From Planctomycetota bacterium (GTDB lineage Bacteria; Planctomycetota; UBA1135; UBA2386), in contig JADJWQ010000001.1 of assembly GCA_016716265.1 (NCBI GenBank), forward strand, positions 806,001-870,000: a DNA stretch of 64,000 nt, given 5' to 3'. Shown piece by piece: positions 52,529-61,944 of the stretch (positions within the stretch are counted from its first letter, which is position 1; the number at the start of each line of letters is the position of its first letter). The position numbers and the translations under genes are program-made. Below the pieces are notes generated by a model, which was not told where the DNA came from, searched no databases, and saw only the letters and a program-made list of their open reading frames with translations.

Positions 52529-55021
52529 ATGCATGCGATCCGCATCCTCGCGCTCGGTAGCCTCGCCGCCACCACCACCGCCCAGTGCCAGAACCTGCTG
52601 CAGTCGGTACACCCGTTCGCCGAAGTGCGCGGGATCCTGCACGCGATGACGACCTGGGATCCCGACGGGCCTGGCCCGCTGCCGGTCCATCTGGTCGTGG
52701 CCGGCAGCGACCTGTCGGCCGGCTCGGTGCTCGACAGCTGCCTGTTGGTGCACGACGGAACCGCCTGGAGCGACCTCCGGTTCGGCCGCGTCGGCAGCAT
52801 CCAGGCGCTGGCCGTGTTCGGTGGCGAGCTGCACGTCGGCGGCGCGTTCTCGTTCACCGCTGGCGGCGGTGATCGGCTCGACGGCGTCGCGCGCTGGGAT
52901 GGCACGCGCTGGCGGCGGCTCGGCAACGGCGTGATCGGCACCGTCAACGCGCTGGCCGTGCACAATGGTGAGCTGATCGCCGGCGGCTTCTTCCAGGCCG
53001 CCGGCGCGACGGCCGCGAGCAACATCGCCAGGTGGAGCGGCACGACGTGGTCGCAGCCGGGCAGCGGCGTCACCGGCATCGTGCGCGCGCTGGCATCGTT
53101 CGGCGGAGTCCTGTGGGTGGGTGGCAACCTCTCCGCCGCGGGCGGCGCGCCGGCGAGCAATCTGGCGCGCTGGAACGGAACCGCGTGGCTCGCGACCCCC
53201 GGCGCCGACGCCGAAGTCCGCGCGTTCGCCGTGCGCGGCACGACCAGCGCGACCACGTCGTTCCTGTTCGCGGGCGGTGACTTCGCGACGATCGGCGGCG
53301 TCGCGGCTGCCAAGGTGGCGCGCCTCCAGCAGTCGACGGGCGCGTGGAGCGCGCTCGGCGCCGGGCTGCCGGCAGTCTGCACGACGCTGTCGGTGCGCCC
53401 GACCGGGCAATCGACATTCGAACTGGTGGCCGGCATCGACGATCCCGGCAACAACCGGCGCGTCTGGTCGTGGAACGGCAACGCCTGGAGCAACCTCGGC
53501 GCCCTCGTCGAGGGCTCGCTTCCGCAGGTGCCGCGCGCGCTGGTGGTCTGGAACGGCAGCCACGTCGTCGGCGTGCAGCAGTCGCGCAACGGCGTGCGAC
53601 GGTTCGTCGGCGGCACGTGGTCGCCGGTGCGCGGGCTCGGGATCGACGACACCGTGCTGGCGGTCGCGGCGGACGGCGCGGACCTCGTGGTCGGCGGCAC
53701 CTTCCGCGCGATCTCGGGAACGGCGATGAACGGCATCGCGCGTCGCACCGGTGCGGCGTGGGCGCCGATCGGGGCCGGGTTCGACGACGGCGAAGTGCGC
53801 GCCGTGGCACGGCTCGCGGCGGGCAGGCTCGTCGCGGCGGGCTCGTTCACGTCGTCGCAAGGCGTGCCCATGCGGGGCGTCGCCGAGTGGGACGGCGCGG
53901 CGTGGCGAGCGCTCGGCGGGGGGACCAACGGCGACGCGTTCACGGTGCTGGTGCTGCCGGACGGCGACGTCGTCGTCGGCGGCGAGTTCACGGCCGCAGG
54001 CGGGATCCCGACGCTCCGCATCGCCCGCTGGAACGGCACCTCGTGGTCGGGGTTCGGCGGCGGGCTCGGCGGCGCGGCGTTGGTGCTCGCGCGGCTGCCG
54101 GACGACACGATCGTCGCGGGCGGCGAGTTCACGACGGCCGGCGGCGTGCCGTGCGTGCGCGCGGCGCGCTGGGACGGCACCGGCTGGCAACCGCTCGGCA
54201 GCGGTCTCGACGCACGCGTGCGCGCCCTCGCGGTGCTGCCGAACGGCGACCTCGTCGCGGGCGGCGAGTTCGGCACCGCCGGTGGCGTGCCGTGCCGCCG
54301 CCTCGCGCGCTGGAACGGCGTCGCCTGGTCGCCACTCGGCGCGGGTGCCGACGACACCGTGTACGGCCTGCTGGCGCTGCCGGGCGGCGATGTGCTCGCC
54401 GGCGGCGCCTTCGTGCAGCAGGGCACGACCGCCAGCAACCGGCTCGGGCGCTGGGACGGTGGCGGCTGGACGGGATTCGGCAGCGGTCTGCAGGACCGGG
54501 CGGTGCGGACGCTCGCGATGCTGGCGGACGGCCAGGTCGCGGTCGGCGGTGAGTTCTACAGCGCCGACGGGATCGCCGCGGGGCGCCTGGCGACGCTGTC
54601 GACGGACTGCCCGCCTGTCGTCGCCACCTACGGCGCGGGCTGCAGTGGCTCCGGCGGCACGCTCGCGCTCGGCAGCTCGTCGTTGCCGTGGCTCGGCACC
54701 GTGTTCCGTGCGCAGCTCACGAACTCCGGTCCCGTCGCGCTGCCGCTGGCGATCTGGGGGCTGCAACCGACGGCGGTGCCGATCGCAGCGATCCTGCCAC
54801 AGGGACTGCCAGGCTGCGATCTGCTCGCGACCCTGGAGCTGACCGATACGCCGCTCGCGGCCAGCGGCGTGGTCACCTCGGTGCTGCCGTTGCCGGCGGT
54901 GTCGGCACTGGTCGGTGCGCGGCTGTTCCACCAGATCGCCACCCTCGAGTTCGACCTCGGCGGCAACCTCGTCGGCATCGCCTCCTCGAACGGGCTCGCG
55001 CTGACGCTCGGTGCGTTCTGA
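52529..55021 (+). CDS. Exported 'WNG-W' repeat propeller protein 2
   Basis: The protein has 830 residues with a short signal peptide (MHAIRILALGSLAATTTAQ). GGAG lies about 10 bases before the start. The same repeat as in the leftward paralogue fills most of it (GVARWDGTRWRRLGNG, LIAGGFFQAAGATA, IARWNGTSWSGFGGG, LVAGGEFGTAGG). Near the end a cysteine-flanked linker (TYGAGCSGSGGTLALG) leads to the shared module (AVSALVGARLFHQIATL ... GLALTLGAF). The two copies share order and length, so they arose by inverted duplication or by duplication and inversion. The stop lies three bases before the convergent sigma-factor gene. Confidence 0.87.
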   Translation: MHAIRILALGSLAATTTAQCQNLLQSVHPFAEVRGILHAMTTWDPDGPGPLPVHLVVAGSDLSAGSVLDSCLLVHDGTAWSDLRFGRVGSIQALAVFGGELHVGGAFSFTAGGGDRLDGVARWDGTRWRRLGNGVIGTVNALAVHNGELIAGGFFQAAGATAASNIARWSGTTWSQPGSGVTGIVRALASFGGVLWVGGNLSAAGGAPASNLARWNGTAWLATPGADAEVRAFAVRGTTSATTSFLFAGGDFATIGGVAAAKVARLQQSTGAWSALGAGLPAVCTTLSVRPTGQSTFELVAGIDDPGNNRRVWSWNGNAWSNLGALVEGSLPQVPRALVVWNGSHVVGVQQSRNGVRRFVGGTWSPVRGLGIDDTVLAVAADGADLVVGGTFRAISGTAMNGIARRTGAAWAPIGAGFDDGEVRAVARLAAGRLVAAGSFTSSQGVPMRGVAEWDGAAWRALGGGTNGDAFTVLVLPDGDVVVGGEFTAAGGIPTLRIARWNGTSWSGFGGGLGGAALVLARLPDDTIVAGGEFTTAGGVPCVRAARWDGTGWQPLGSGLDARVRALAVLPNGDLVAGGEFGTAGGVPCRRLARWNGVAWSPLGAGADDTVYGLLALPGGDVLAGGAFVQQGTTASNRLGRWDGGGWTGFGSGLQDRAVRTLAMLADGQVAVGGEFYSADGIAAGRLATLSTDCPPVVATYGAGCSGSGGTLALGSSSLPWLGTVFRAQLTNSGPVALPLAIWGLQPTAVPIAAILPQGLPGCDLLATLELTDTPLAASGVVTSVLPLPAVSALVGARLFHQIATLEFDLGGNLVGIASSNGLALTLGAF

Positions 55022-55024
55022 CGG

Positions 55025-55633
55025 TCAGGAACCCAGCTCGACGCCGCGCTTCCGAAGTTCGCGCGACAGCTTGAGCAGGGCCCGCACCAGCAGCTGGCGC
55101 ACCGCTTCCTCGCTGCGTTCCATCGTCTCCGCGATCACCGCGTGCGGCACGCGCAGGAAGCGAGCCAGCGTGATCACCTCGCGATGCTCGTCGCTGAGCG
55201 CCGCCATTGCCTCGGACAGGGCGTGCGCCGTCTCGCCACCGATCGCATCGAGGCTCGGCGTCAGCAGGCTGGCGGCTTCGCGCCACACCGGGTCGTCTTC
55301 GTCCGCCACGCATTCGCGGTCGAGCGCACGCTTGTCGCGGCCGTGGAAGCGCAGCTTGTCCCGGATCTTGTTCACCGCGGCGGTGAACAGCCAGGCCCGG
55401 AAGCGATCGACGCCGAGGAACGCGTAATCGCCCGGTGCGGCGAGCAGCTCGCGGCACACCGACTGCACGACGTCCATGCTGGTCTCGCGAGCGCGCAGCG
55501 ACGGACCGAGCCGCATGCGTACGAACGCGTGTAGCTGCGGCAGATAACGGGCGAGCAGCTCGTCCAGGGCCGCGCCGTCGCCGCCGCGGGCGCGCTCGAG
55601 CATGTCCTGATCGCCATCCGGCACGGGCCGCAT
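55025..55633 (-). CDS. ECF-type RNA polymerase sigma factor
   Basis: The protein has 202 residues. Region 2 is LLARYLPQLHAFVRMRLG ... MDVVQSVCRELL ... FRAWLFTAAVNKIRDKLR; region 4 is LSDEHREVITLARFLRVPHAVIAETMERSEEAVRQLLVRALLKL, a helix-turn-helix for the -35 element. The region 2 sequence MRLGPSLRARETSMDVVQSV is typical of planctomycetal ECF sigma factors linked to protein kinases. It lies 15 bases after the kinase gene on the same strand and is almost certainly co-transcribed with it. No anti-sigma factor is next to it, so control by the kinase is the natural model. Target promoters are unknown. Confidence 0.92.
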   Translation of the reverse strand: MRPVPDGDQDMLERARGGDGAALDELLARYLPQLHAFVRMRLGPSLRARETSMDVVQSVCRELLAAPGDYAFLGVDRFRAWLFTAAVNKIRDKLRFHGRDKRALDRECVADEDDPVWREAASLLTPSLDAIGGETAHALSEAMAALSDEHREVITLARFLRVPHAVIAETMERSEEAVRQLLVRALLKLSRELRKRGVELGS

Positions 55634-55648
55634 GATAGAAGCTCGGTA

Positions 55649-58252
55649 TCAGCGACGCAGGGACTGCTGCAGGCTGCGCACCCGCGCCAGCGCTGCCGAC
55701 CGCTCCGCCGCGTCCGCGTCGGGTCCGCCGGACGTCGCCGTCAGCAACCGCACCGCGCGGTCGCAGACGGCGCGCGCGGCATCGGCGAGGACCGCCGCCG
55801 CGGGGCCGTCGTGACCGCGCGTCGCGAGCCCGGCAGCCAGGGACTCGGCGGCCTCGGTGGCGGCGCGCCAGTCGTCGACCACCGGCAGCGTGCGGTCGAC
55901 CCATGCGGCGATGCGCGCGGGGACGTCGGCGTCGGTCAGATCGGCCGCCGCGTCGACGATGTACACGAGCGTCTGCGCGGTCTTCCGGGCGCGGCCGTCG
56001 TGCGTCGGCGGCAGGGCACCGAGCACGGCCAGCGCAGCGTCGCCATGGCGCAGCGCGGCGGCCGCGTCGCCGCGAGCGGCGTGCAGCTGACAGAGCTGGT
56101 CGTGGATCAGCGCCAGCGTCTCGCGCAGCGGCTGACGGCGCGGGTACCGCGCGAGCAGCGCTTCGTGCCAGCCGACCGACTCGGCGAAGGCGGCGATCGC
56201 CTCGTCGGTGCGCTCGCGCGATGCGTGCACCGAACCGAGCCGATTGCTGACGATCGCGCGCTCCTCGTCGGTGACGAGCGGCAGTGTCGCCACGAGGTCG
56301 CGCGCCGTCTGGATCGCGCGGTCGGCCGCCTCCCCGTCCCCGCGGCGGCGCAGGATGTTGGCCAGACCGCAGTGGAAGCGCACCAGATCGCGCTGGCTCT
56401 CGTCCTGGTCCGGAGCGAGCCGCAGCACGGCCGCGAGCACGTCGATCGCCCGCTGCTGGGCCACGAGCTGGCCAGCCGGGTCGCCACGGCGGCTGGCGAC
56501 GAAGGCCTGCTCGACGAGCGCCTTGGCCAGCAGGTTCGCATGCGGGAGCGGATCCGCCCCATGCAGCGCGGCGAGCAGCTCGATCGCCTCGTCGCACGGC
56601 GCGGCGGCCCCTTCGACGTCGCCGCGCAGCATGCGGAAGCGGGCGACGTTGCGCAGCGCCTTTGCCAGTTGCAGCCGGCGGTCGGCCGCTGCGGGCGCAG
56701 TCGCGACGAGCTGCCGGGCCACCTCCGTCGCCGCTTCGGCGACCCGCTGCCCTTCGGCGCGCTGGCCGAGCACATAGTGGATGTCGGCCATCGTCAGCAG
56801 GCACCTGACGTGCGCCGCGCGGCCGCCGTCATCGTCGCCGCGATCGGCGAGCGCCCGCTCGCACAACGCCAGCGCGTCGCGCGCGAACTCCTGGCGCAGC
56901 TCGTCGCTGTCCGGAACGTCCTCGAGCCGCGGATCGCGCGCCCGCTGCGCGAGCCGATCGACCGCGACCAACGTGTCGGCGAGGCGCCGCGACTCGCTGG
57001 TGACCGCCTGCGACCGGAACTGCAGGGCGACCGCGACGCCGAGCGCGCCGATCGCGAGCACCGCAGCGCAGGCGACCAACCCGGTGCGGTGGCGCCGGGC
57101 GAACTTCCGCCACCGGTAGGCGATGCTCGGGGGCCCCGCGTGCACCGGCTGGTTGCGCCGGTGCCGGTCGAGGTCGTCGACGAGATCCTGCACGGACGCG
57201 TAGCGGCGCTCCGGTTCGAGGCGCAGGCACTTCAGGACGATCCAGTCGAGGTCGCCACGCAGCTCGCCGACGCGGCGCCGCGATTCGGTCGCTGGCTTCT
57301 CCGCACTGCGCGCCGGATGCGTCAACCCGAGGCGCTGGCTCGGGCGTTCCGCGTCGGTGTGCGGACCGGTCGCGCTCGGCGGCCACGGCAGCGTGCCGGT
57401 CAGCAGCTCGTACAGCATCACGCCGAGCGCGAACACGTCCGAGCGAGCATCGACTCGATGCGAGTGCCCCTGCGCCTGCTCGGGGCTCATGTACCCCGGG
57501 GTGCCGACCACGCGGCCGCCTCGGGTCGCGGACACCCCGTGGTCCGGTTCGCGGTGCAGCAGCTTGGCGATACCGAAGTCGATGATGCGCGGCATGGGCC
57601 GGTCGTCGAGTTCGACGACGAGCACGTTCGCCGGCTTGAGATCGCGGTGCACGACGCCGCGGTCGTGCGCATGCTGCACGCCGCGGCACAGCGCGACGAA
57701 CAGGTCGACGCACGCGGCGGTCGTGAGCTCGCGTTCGCTGCAGTAGCGGCTCAGCGGCGTGCCGTCGATCAGCTCCATGACGAAGAACGGCCTGCCATCG
57801 GGCAGGCTGCCGGCGTCGAGCACCTGGGCGATCGCAGGGTGCTGCAACGACGCCAGCAGCTGGCGTTCGGCGGCGAATCGCTCGTGCGTGGTCGCGTCGG
57901 CGACGCCCGCGCGCAGCACCTTGACGGCGACGCGGCGGCGCAATGGCGTTTCCTGCTGGCACACGAAGACCTCGCCGAATGCGCCCTCGCCGAGGCGGCC
58001 GAGCACGCGGTACGCACCGATCTGGCTCGGCGCACCGGCCTCCTCCGGCGGCGTGCCACCGGCGGCGAGCAGGCGCTCGGTCGCCGCGAGGTCCCGAGCC
58101 AGCCGCAGCAGGGTGGCGGCATGGGCCGGGTAGTCCCGCTCGAGCGCCCGCAGGGCCACGACACGGTCCGCGCCCTCGCGGGACAACGCCTGCGTGGCGG
58201 CATCCTGCACGTCTGCCGGCAGTGCGTCGAGTTCGTCCGGCTGCACCGACAT
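55649..58252 (-). CDS. Membrane Ser/Thr protein kinase with TPR-like extracytoplasmic region
   Basis: The protein has 867 residues. The kinase domain spans about 78-365: glycine loop GRLGEGAFGEVFV, K111 (VAVKVL), catalytic H202-R-D204-LKPANV, D225-F-G, and GTPGYMSPEQ. All catalytic residues are present, so it should be active. A single membrane helix follows at about 391-411 (GLVACAAVLAIGALGVAVAL), then ~455 residues of alpha-helical repeats (TPR-like: ARFRMLRGDVEGAAAPCDEAIELL, LGSVHASRERTDEAIAAFAESVGWH). The kinase would face the cytoplasm and the repeats the outside. It is transcribed with the downstream ECF sigma factor, which is a likely substrate or partner. Confidence 0.93.
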   Translation of the reverse strand: MSVQPDELDALPADVQDAATQALSREGADRVVALRALERDYPAHAATLLRLARDLAATERLLAAGGTPPEEAGAPSQIGAYRVLGRLGEGAFGEVFVCQQETPLRRRVAVKVLRAGVADATTHERFAAERQLLASLQHPAIAQVLDAGSLPDGRPFFVMELIDGTPLSRYCSERELTTAACVDLFVALCRGVQHAHDRGVVHRDLKPANVLVVELDDRPMPRIIDFGIAKLLHREPDHGVSATRGGRVVGTPGYMSPEQAQGHSHRVDARSDVFALGVMLYELLTGTLPWPPSATGPHTDAERPSQRLGLTHPARSAEKPATESRRRVGELRGDLDWIVLKCLRLEPERRYASVQDLVDDLDRHRRNQPVHAGPPSIAYRWRKFARRHRTGLVACAAVLAIGALGVAVALQFRSQAVTSESRRLADTLVAVDRLAQRARDPRLEDVPDSDELRQEFARDALALCERALADRGDDDGGRAAHVRCLLTMADIHYVLGQRAEGQRVAEAATEVARQLVATAPAAADRRLQLAKALRNVARFRMLRGDVEGAAAPCDEAIELLAALHGADPLPHANLLAKALVEQAFVASRRGDPAGQLVAQQRAIDVLAAVLRLAPDQDESQRDLVRFHCGLANILRRRGDGEAADRAIQTARDLVATLPLVTDEERAIVSNRLGSVHASRERTDEAIAAFAESVGWHEALLARYPRRQPLRETLALIHDQLCQLHAARGDAAAALRHGDAALAVLGALPPTHDGRARKTAQTLVYIVDAAADLTDADVPARIAAWVDRTLPVVDDWRAATEAAESLAAGLATRGHDGPAAAVLADAARAVCDRAVRLLTATSGGPDADAAERSAALARVRSLQQSLRR

Positions 58253-58495
58253 ACCGCGCGGATGCTAGCGCGACGCCGTGGGACCGGGGTAGCGGGTGAT
58301 CCACGACGGTCGCGCGATGGCGTCGCGGCGTATGTCACCGGCCTGGTGGACGATCCCGTCACCGCACGGCGCGGCGTGGATCGGCCAGCGGCTTCACCAC
58401 CGGACGATCGCGCCGGCGACCGGTGAGCCAGCCGGCCCTGACGACATCCTCCGGGTGCCGCGTCACGGCGCGCCGCGGCTGTCGTTCGAGCGGCC

Positions 58496-59335
58496 ATGCG
58501 CCCCTCCACCGCGGTCCTGGCCCTGCTGCTCGTCTGCGGCACCGCCACCTTCGTCGCGCCCCTCGTAGCGCCCCTCGTAGCGCCCCTCGTAGCGCCCCTC
58601 GTAGCGCAATGTCAGCTCCCGCCGGTACTGGCTGCGCCGATCGCCGAGTTCCGCGGCAACATCAAGGCGATGGCCGTCCGGGATCCCGACGCCACCGGCC
58701 CGGCGCCGGGGGTGATGGCGCTCGGCGGCGCGCAGCTCATGACCGGCATGATCGGGATCCGCCCGCTGCTGCTGTGGGATGGTGCGCAGGCGACGGATCA
58801 CGGCGTCCAGCCGCCCCTCCACGCCGTGGCGGCGATCGCGGTCTGGAACGGCGACCTCGCGATCGCCGGCAACGCCAGCGGCGACATCCGCCGCCGGGCC
58901 GGCTCGTCGTGGGTCACGCTCGGCAATGCCGATGGCGATGTGCCCGCGCTCGTGGTGCATCAGGGCGATCTGTATGCCTGCGGCGAGTTCACGGCGGTCG
59001 ACAGCGTTGCCGCGGCACGCATTGCACGGTGGAACGGCACCGCGTGACGCCGGCTCGGCTCCGGGTTGGTCGGCACGCCCGAGACCATGGCGTCGTTCGG
59101 AGGCAGCCTGTGGGTCGGAGGCGAGCTCACCGAAGCAGGTGGCGGCCCGTGTGCCAACCTCGCGCAGTGGAACGGCTCGGCGTGGATCGGCACGATCCGC
59201 GCCGACCGGCGGGTCTGCCACCTTGCGGTGCGCGTCGGCACCAGCCAGGCCAACACGTTCCTGTTCGCCACCCGCGACTTCGGCGCCAGCGGCGGGGTGG
59301 CAGCCAACCGCGTCGCGCACCGCGACCTGGACCAA
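58496..59335 (+). pseudogene. Third propeller paralogue, stopped by a nonsense codon and cut by a transposon
   Basis: The frame starts at 58496 with a signal peptide and follows propeller protein 1 closely (APIAEFRGNIKAMAVRDPDA, LLLWDGAQATDHG, ALVVHQGDLYACGEF). At 59045-59047 a TGA replaces the expected tryptophan codon of the W in 'WNGTAW', and the same frame then goes on with RRLGSGLVGTP, MASFGGSLWVGGEL, LAQWNGSAWIGT, NTFLFATRDFGASGGVAANRV until about 59335, where similarity ends at transposon-like sequence. About 280 of 820 codons remain. A single G-to-A change explains the stop. An intact 183-residue product could still be made and exported, but it would hold only three or four blades. 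Confidence 0.8.
58556..58603 (+). repeat. Four perfect copies of a 12-base tandem repeat inside a signal peptide
   Basis: GCGCCCCTCGTA occurs four times head to tail, encoding (A-P-L-V)4 in the hydrophobic core of the signal peptide of the propeller pseudogene. The repeats are identical, so they arose recently, probably by slipped replication. Each unit lengthens the core by four residues without shifting the frame. The intact paralogue has no such repeat. Confidence 0.9.
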
Positions 59336-59489
59336 CATGAACAGCGCGGGGAATCGAAGGGCGATTTCAGGGTGGGCGCCCATCGACAATGAGCCCCATT
59401 CGGCGATTCGCGCGCTTCGAGCGTGCGAAACCCCATGTAGTGCCGACCTGACCCGTTGCGGGGCGAGTGATCGGCATCGAGAGTGTGGT

Positions 59490-60105
59490 CGGTCAGGGCA
59501 GTCGATTCGTCTCCGACACTCGAAGGCCGAGAAGAACGGCAAGACGCGCACCTACTGGCGGTTGGTGCGTCGGAGCGCGTCGGCAGCAAGGCCGGCAGGT
59601 GACCGTCGCGCAGCTCGGCGAACCGGATGCTGACGGACGGGCGCAGACGAGGGAACTCGCCGAGCACTGCCTCGGACCGCGGTCCCGGCAGCGCGACCTG
59701 TTCGAGGACACTTCGAAGGTCGGTCCGCTGAAGGTCCTGATCGACGAGGTGCGAATCGAACGGAGCCGTTCCTTCGGCGATGTGTGGCTGGCCTGGCAAC
59801 TCTGGGAGCCCCTTGGCCTGGACGCGTTCTGCAATCCGGCGTTCGAGGACGGACGCGTGCGGGTGCCATGGCCGGAGGTGGCAGCCATCCTCGTGCTCGC
59901 ACGACCGTGCGAACCGTCCAGCGAGCTTCACATTGCCGAGGACCGGTATCGGCGGACGGCGTTGGAAGACCTCCTCGGCGTCGACCCGGAGCTCGTGCAC
60001 CACCACGTCTGGCTGTGTCGACCGGCTGGCCGCTTCCCCCTGGATGGAGCGTGTCCGCTTCCCCGACCCGAGCCGGTGCCTCCTCGGATCAGGCAATCGG
60101 GGTCG
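59490..60105 (+). pseudogene. IS1634-type transposase, truncated N-terminal part
   Basis: The first bases give KAEKNGKTRTYWRLVR in one frame. After an indel near 59580 the next frame reads VTVAQLGEPDADGRAQTRELAE, DEVRIERSRSFGDVWLAWQLWEPLGLD, VPWPEVAAILVLARPCEPSSELHIAEDRYRRTALEDLLGVD, then degrades near 60010-60105. This is the N-terminal ~180 residues of an IS1634/IS4-like DDE transposase, including the 'AWYRRTAL' type helix. The catalytic DDE region is missing. Its left end probably lies at about 59336 and is what truncated the propeller gene. Confidence 0.75.
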
Positions 60106-60458
60106 CTGATCGAAGTACGGCCGCACACGGTCGGGACGTGCGGGGATCGACACGATGGCGTCGATCCCTCACGTCCGTCGAGGAATCGGCGATGACGAGT
60201 TGGCTGGAGTCGTCGCACGCCAGCTCGTCGACGGTCGGGAACCGCCCAAGGACGGCGGCCCGGACTGATCGCAAGAGCTTCTGATCCTCCGGATCCACCC
60301 GGTCGAAGAAGGGCGGGAGCATGGCCTCCGGAGCACGCTCCGCACTTTCGTGCTTCGCTGCCACCACATACGCGCGGTCGCTCTCGGCAGTCCGGTATCA
60401 CACCCGCCCAGCGCATGCTCCGCATCCAGCGAAAACGCCACTCGGAAGCGGGTCGGCC
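60106..60458. other. Gap with a short protein-like minus-strand fragment
   Basis: On the minus strand, 60367-60160 reads AMLPPFFDRVDPEDQKLLRS, LGRFPTVDELACDDSSQLVIAD, which looks like real protein, but it runs into transposon sequence and ends in arginine-rich frame. It may be the 5' end of a small gene cut by the IS1634-type insertion. No family is recognised. Confidence 0.3.
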
Positions 60459-61535
60459 TCAGAGTCCGAGCTGCATCACCATGCCGCCGCCGAAGAACAA
60501 GGTGCCGGAGCTCCCGCCCCCGGACGCCCAGTGGTAGACGCAGGCGTGGGACAGCGTGGAGGGGCCCGCCGGCATGGTCGCCTGGCGGCCGTCCGACAGG
60601 ATGATCGGGATCTGCGGTTGGGTCGGATCGAACGACGCCAGCTGCGTGACGAGCTGTACACCGACGAGGACCGGGTGATAGACGAACGACAGCGAGGTCT
60701 CCGGGATGCTGCCCTGAGTGTCCGAGACACCGAATGGGAACGCGAGCAACGGCAGCGCGTGCACCGTGGTGCAGAGGCCCGGAACCGAGAGGTTGGCGTC
60801 CTGCAAGTCGATGTTCAGCAGGACCGGGGTGCTGGGAGGGGCATTCGAGGCGTCGACCCGGAGCCGCATCCCGTAGGGACCAGCGCCGACGCCGTTGTCC
60901 TCGAGTCGCATGCCGTGACCGAAGGCACCGCCACCGGCGCCGCCTGCCGAGCAGCCCGTACCGATGCTGACGCCGGTCGTGGTTACGGCACCGGTGTACT
61001 CGCGGTCGGCCGACGAGCCGCCGCTGACGCCCGGCACCGACCACACGAGGTTCTGGTAGTCGAAGTCGATGACCAGCGAGTCGCTCCCGGCGTACGGAAA
61101 CGGAACGTCGAGCGGGACGACGAAGTCGAACGGCGACGGCGTGCCATTGAGTCCGGTCCAGTCCGGCATGTTGACCTGCCGGCGGACGAAGCAGACCTGC
61201 CGGGAGCCGGCGATGAAGTTCGGGTCGAACTCGCGCGACAGGACCGCCATGTTCGCGAGTCCGAAAGTGATCTCCAGGTCCATGCTGCGGGGCGGCTCGT
61301 TGGTGCCACCTCCGGTGCTGGTCCCGTTGCGCCGGAAGCCGAGGGACTGCACGACGAACGGGTTGCCGAGGTGGGTTGCGTCGATCTGCTGGTAGCGGCG
61401 ATCGGCGCTGCTGTCGAAGTGGTTGAACGACGTCGAGCCTTCGATCGTGTCGAAGCCGCGCGGCGAAGTGATCGCGAGCTGCGCGGGAAGGAACGACGCC
61501 GTGAGCAGGACGGCGACGGACACGCGTGACTGCAT
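60459..61535 (-). CDS. Exported protein of unknown function
   Basis: The protein has 358 residues. GGAGG lies 8 bases before the ATG, and the signal peptide is MQSRVSVAVLLTASFLPAQ. The mature part is beta-rich (RYQQIDATHLGNPFVVQSLGFRR, DLEITFGLANMAVLSREFD, DSLVIDFDYQNLVWSV), with a glycine-rich cysteine loop near 200 (IGTGCSAGGAGGG) and further strands (YGMRLRVDASN, LLNIDLQDANLSVPG). It looks like a concanavalin/jelly-roll type exported domain, but I cannot assign a family. It lacks the V/I-G-D ending of most others here (it ends MVMQLGL). No catalytic motif is seen. Confidence 0.78.
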   Translation of the reverse strand: MQSRVSVAVLLTASFLPAQLAITSPRGFDTIEGSTSFNHFDSSADRRYQQIDATHLGNPFVVQSLGFRRNGTSTGGGTNEPPRSMDLEITFGLANMAVLSREFDPNFIAGSRQVCFVRRQVNMPDWTGLNGTPSPFDFVVPLDVPFPYAGSDSLVIDFDYQNLVWSVPGVSGGSSADREYTGAVTTTGVSIGTGCSAGGAGGGAFGHGMRLEDNGVGAGPYGMRLRVDASNAPPSTPVLLNIDLQDANLSVPGLCTTVHALPLLAFPFGVSDTQGSIPETSLSFVYHPVLVGVQLVTQLASFDPTQPQIPIILSDGRQATMPAGPSTLSHACVYHWASGGGSSGTLFFGGGMVMQLGL

Positions 61536-61944
61536 GAGGAAGGCCTCCGAGTCTGCGGAAGAAGAAAGGCAGGGGAGCCGACGAGATCCATGTATACCCG
61601 GTCACCGCAGAGTCCGAGCGGATCGCGCAGATTCCGATCCCTCGAGGACCATCGCAGCTCGTCGGTCCGAGCGACGCCCGGTCGAGGAATCGCGGTGGCC
61701 GCATTGGGCATGACCTCGCACCCGAGCCGAGTGTCCACGCCTGTCTCGAACGGCGGGGCGACGTCCACGCGGGGAACACGGACGAGCTCTTCGAGATCGG
61801 GTCCGGCGGCCGGCGCGAAGGATGTTGCGCGGCCGGGACCGGCCCGAGCGCGACGCCATCGTCGTGGCGGCTTCCGATCTCGCCTGCCGCCTCCTTCGGC
61901 AGCCGAGATGCCGATGGGCCGGTCGCACGACTCTCGTGTCCCGC
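61536..61944. other. Gap between exported protein and kinase 2
   Basis: The 409 bases lie between two minus-strand genes, and so hold the promoter of the exported-protein gene and the 3' end of the kinase message. No reading frame with protein-like content and no clear hairpin is seen. Confidence 0.4.
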
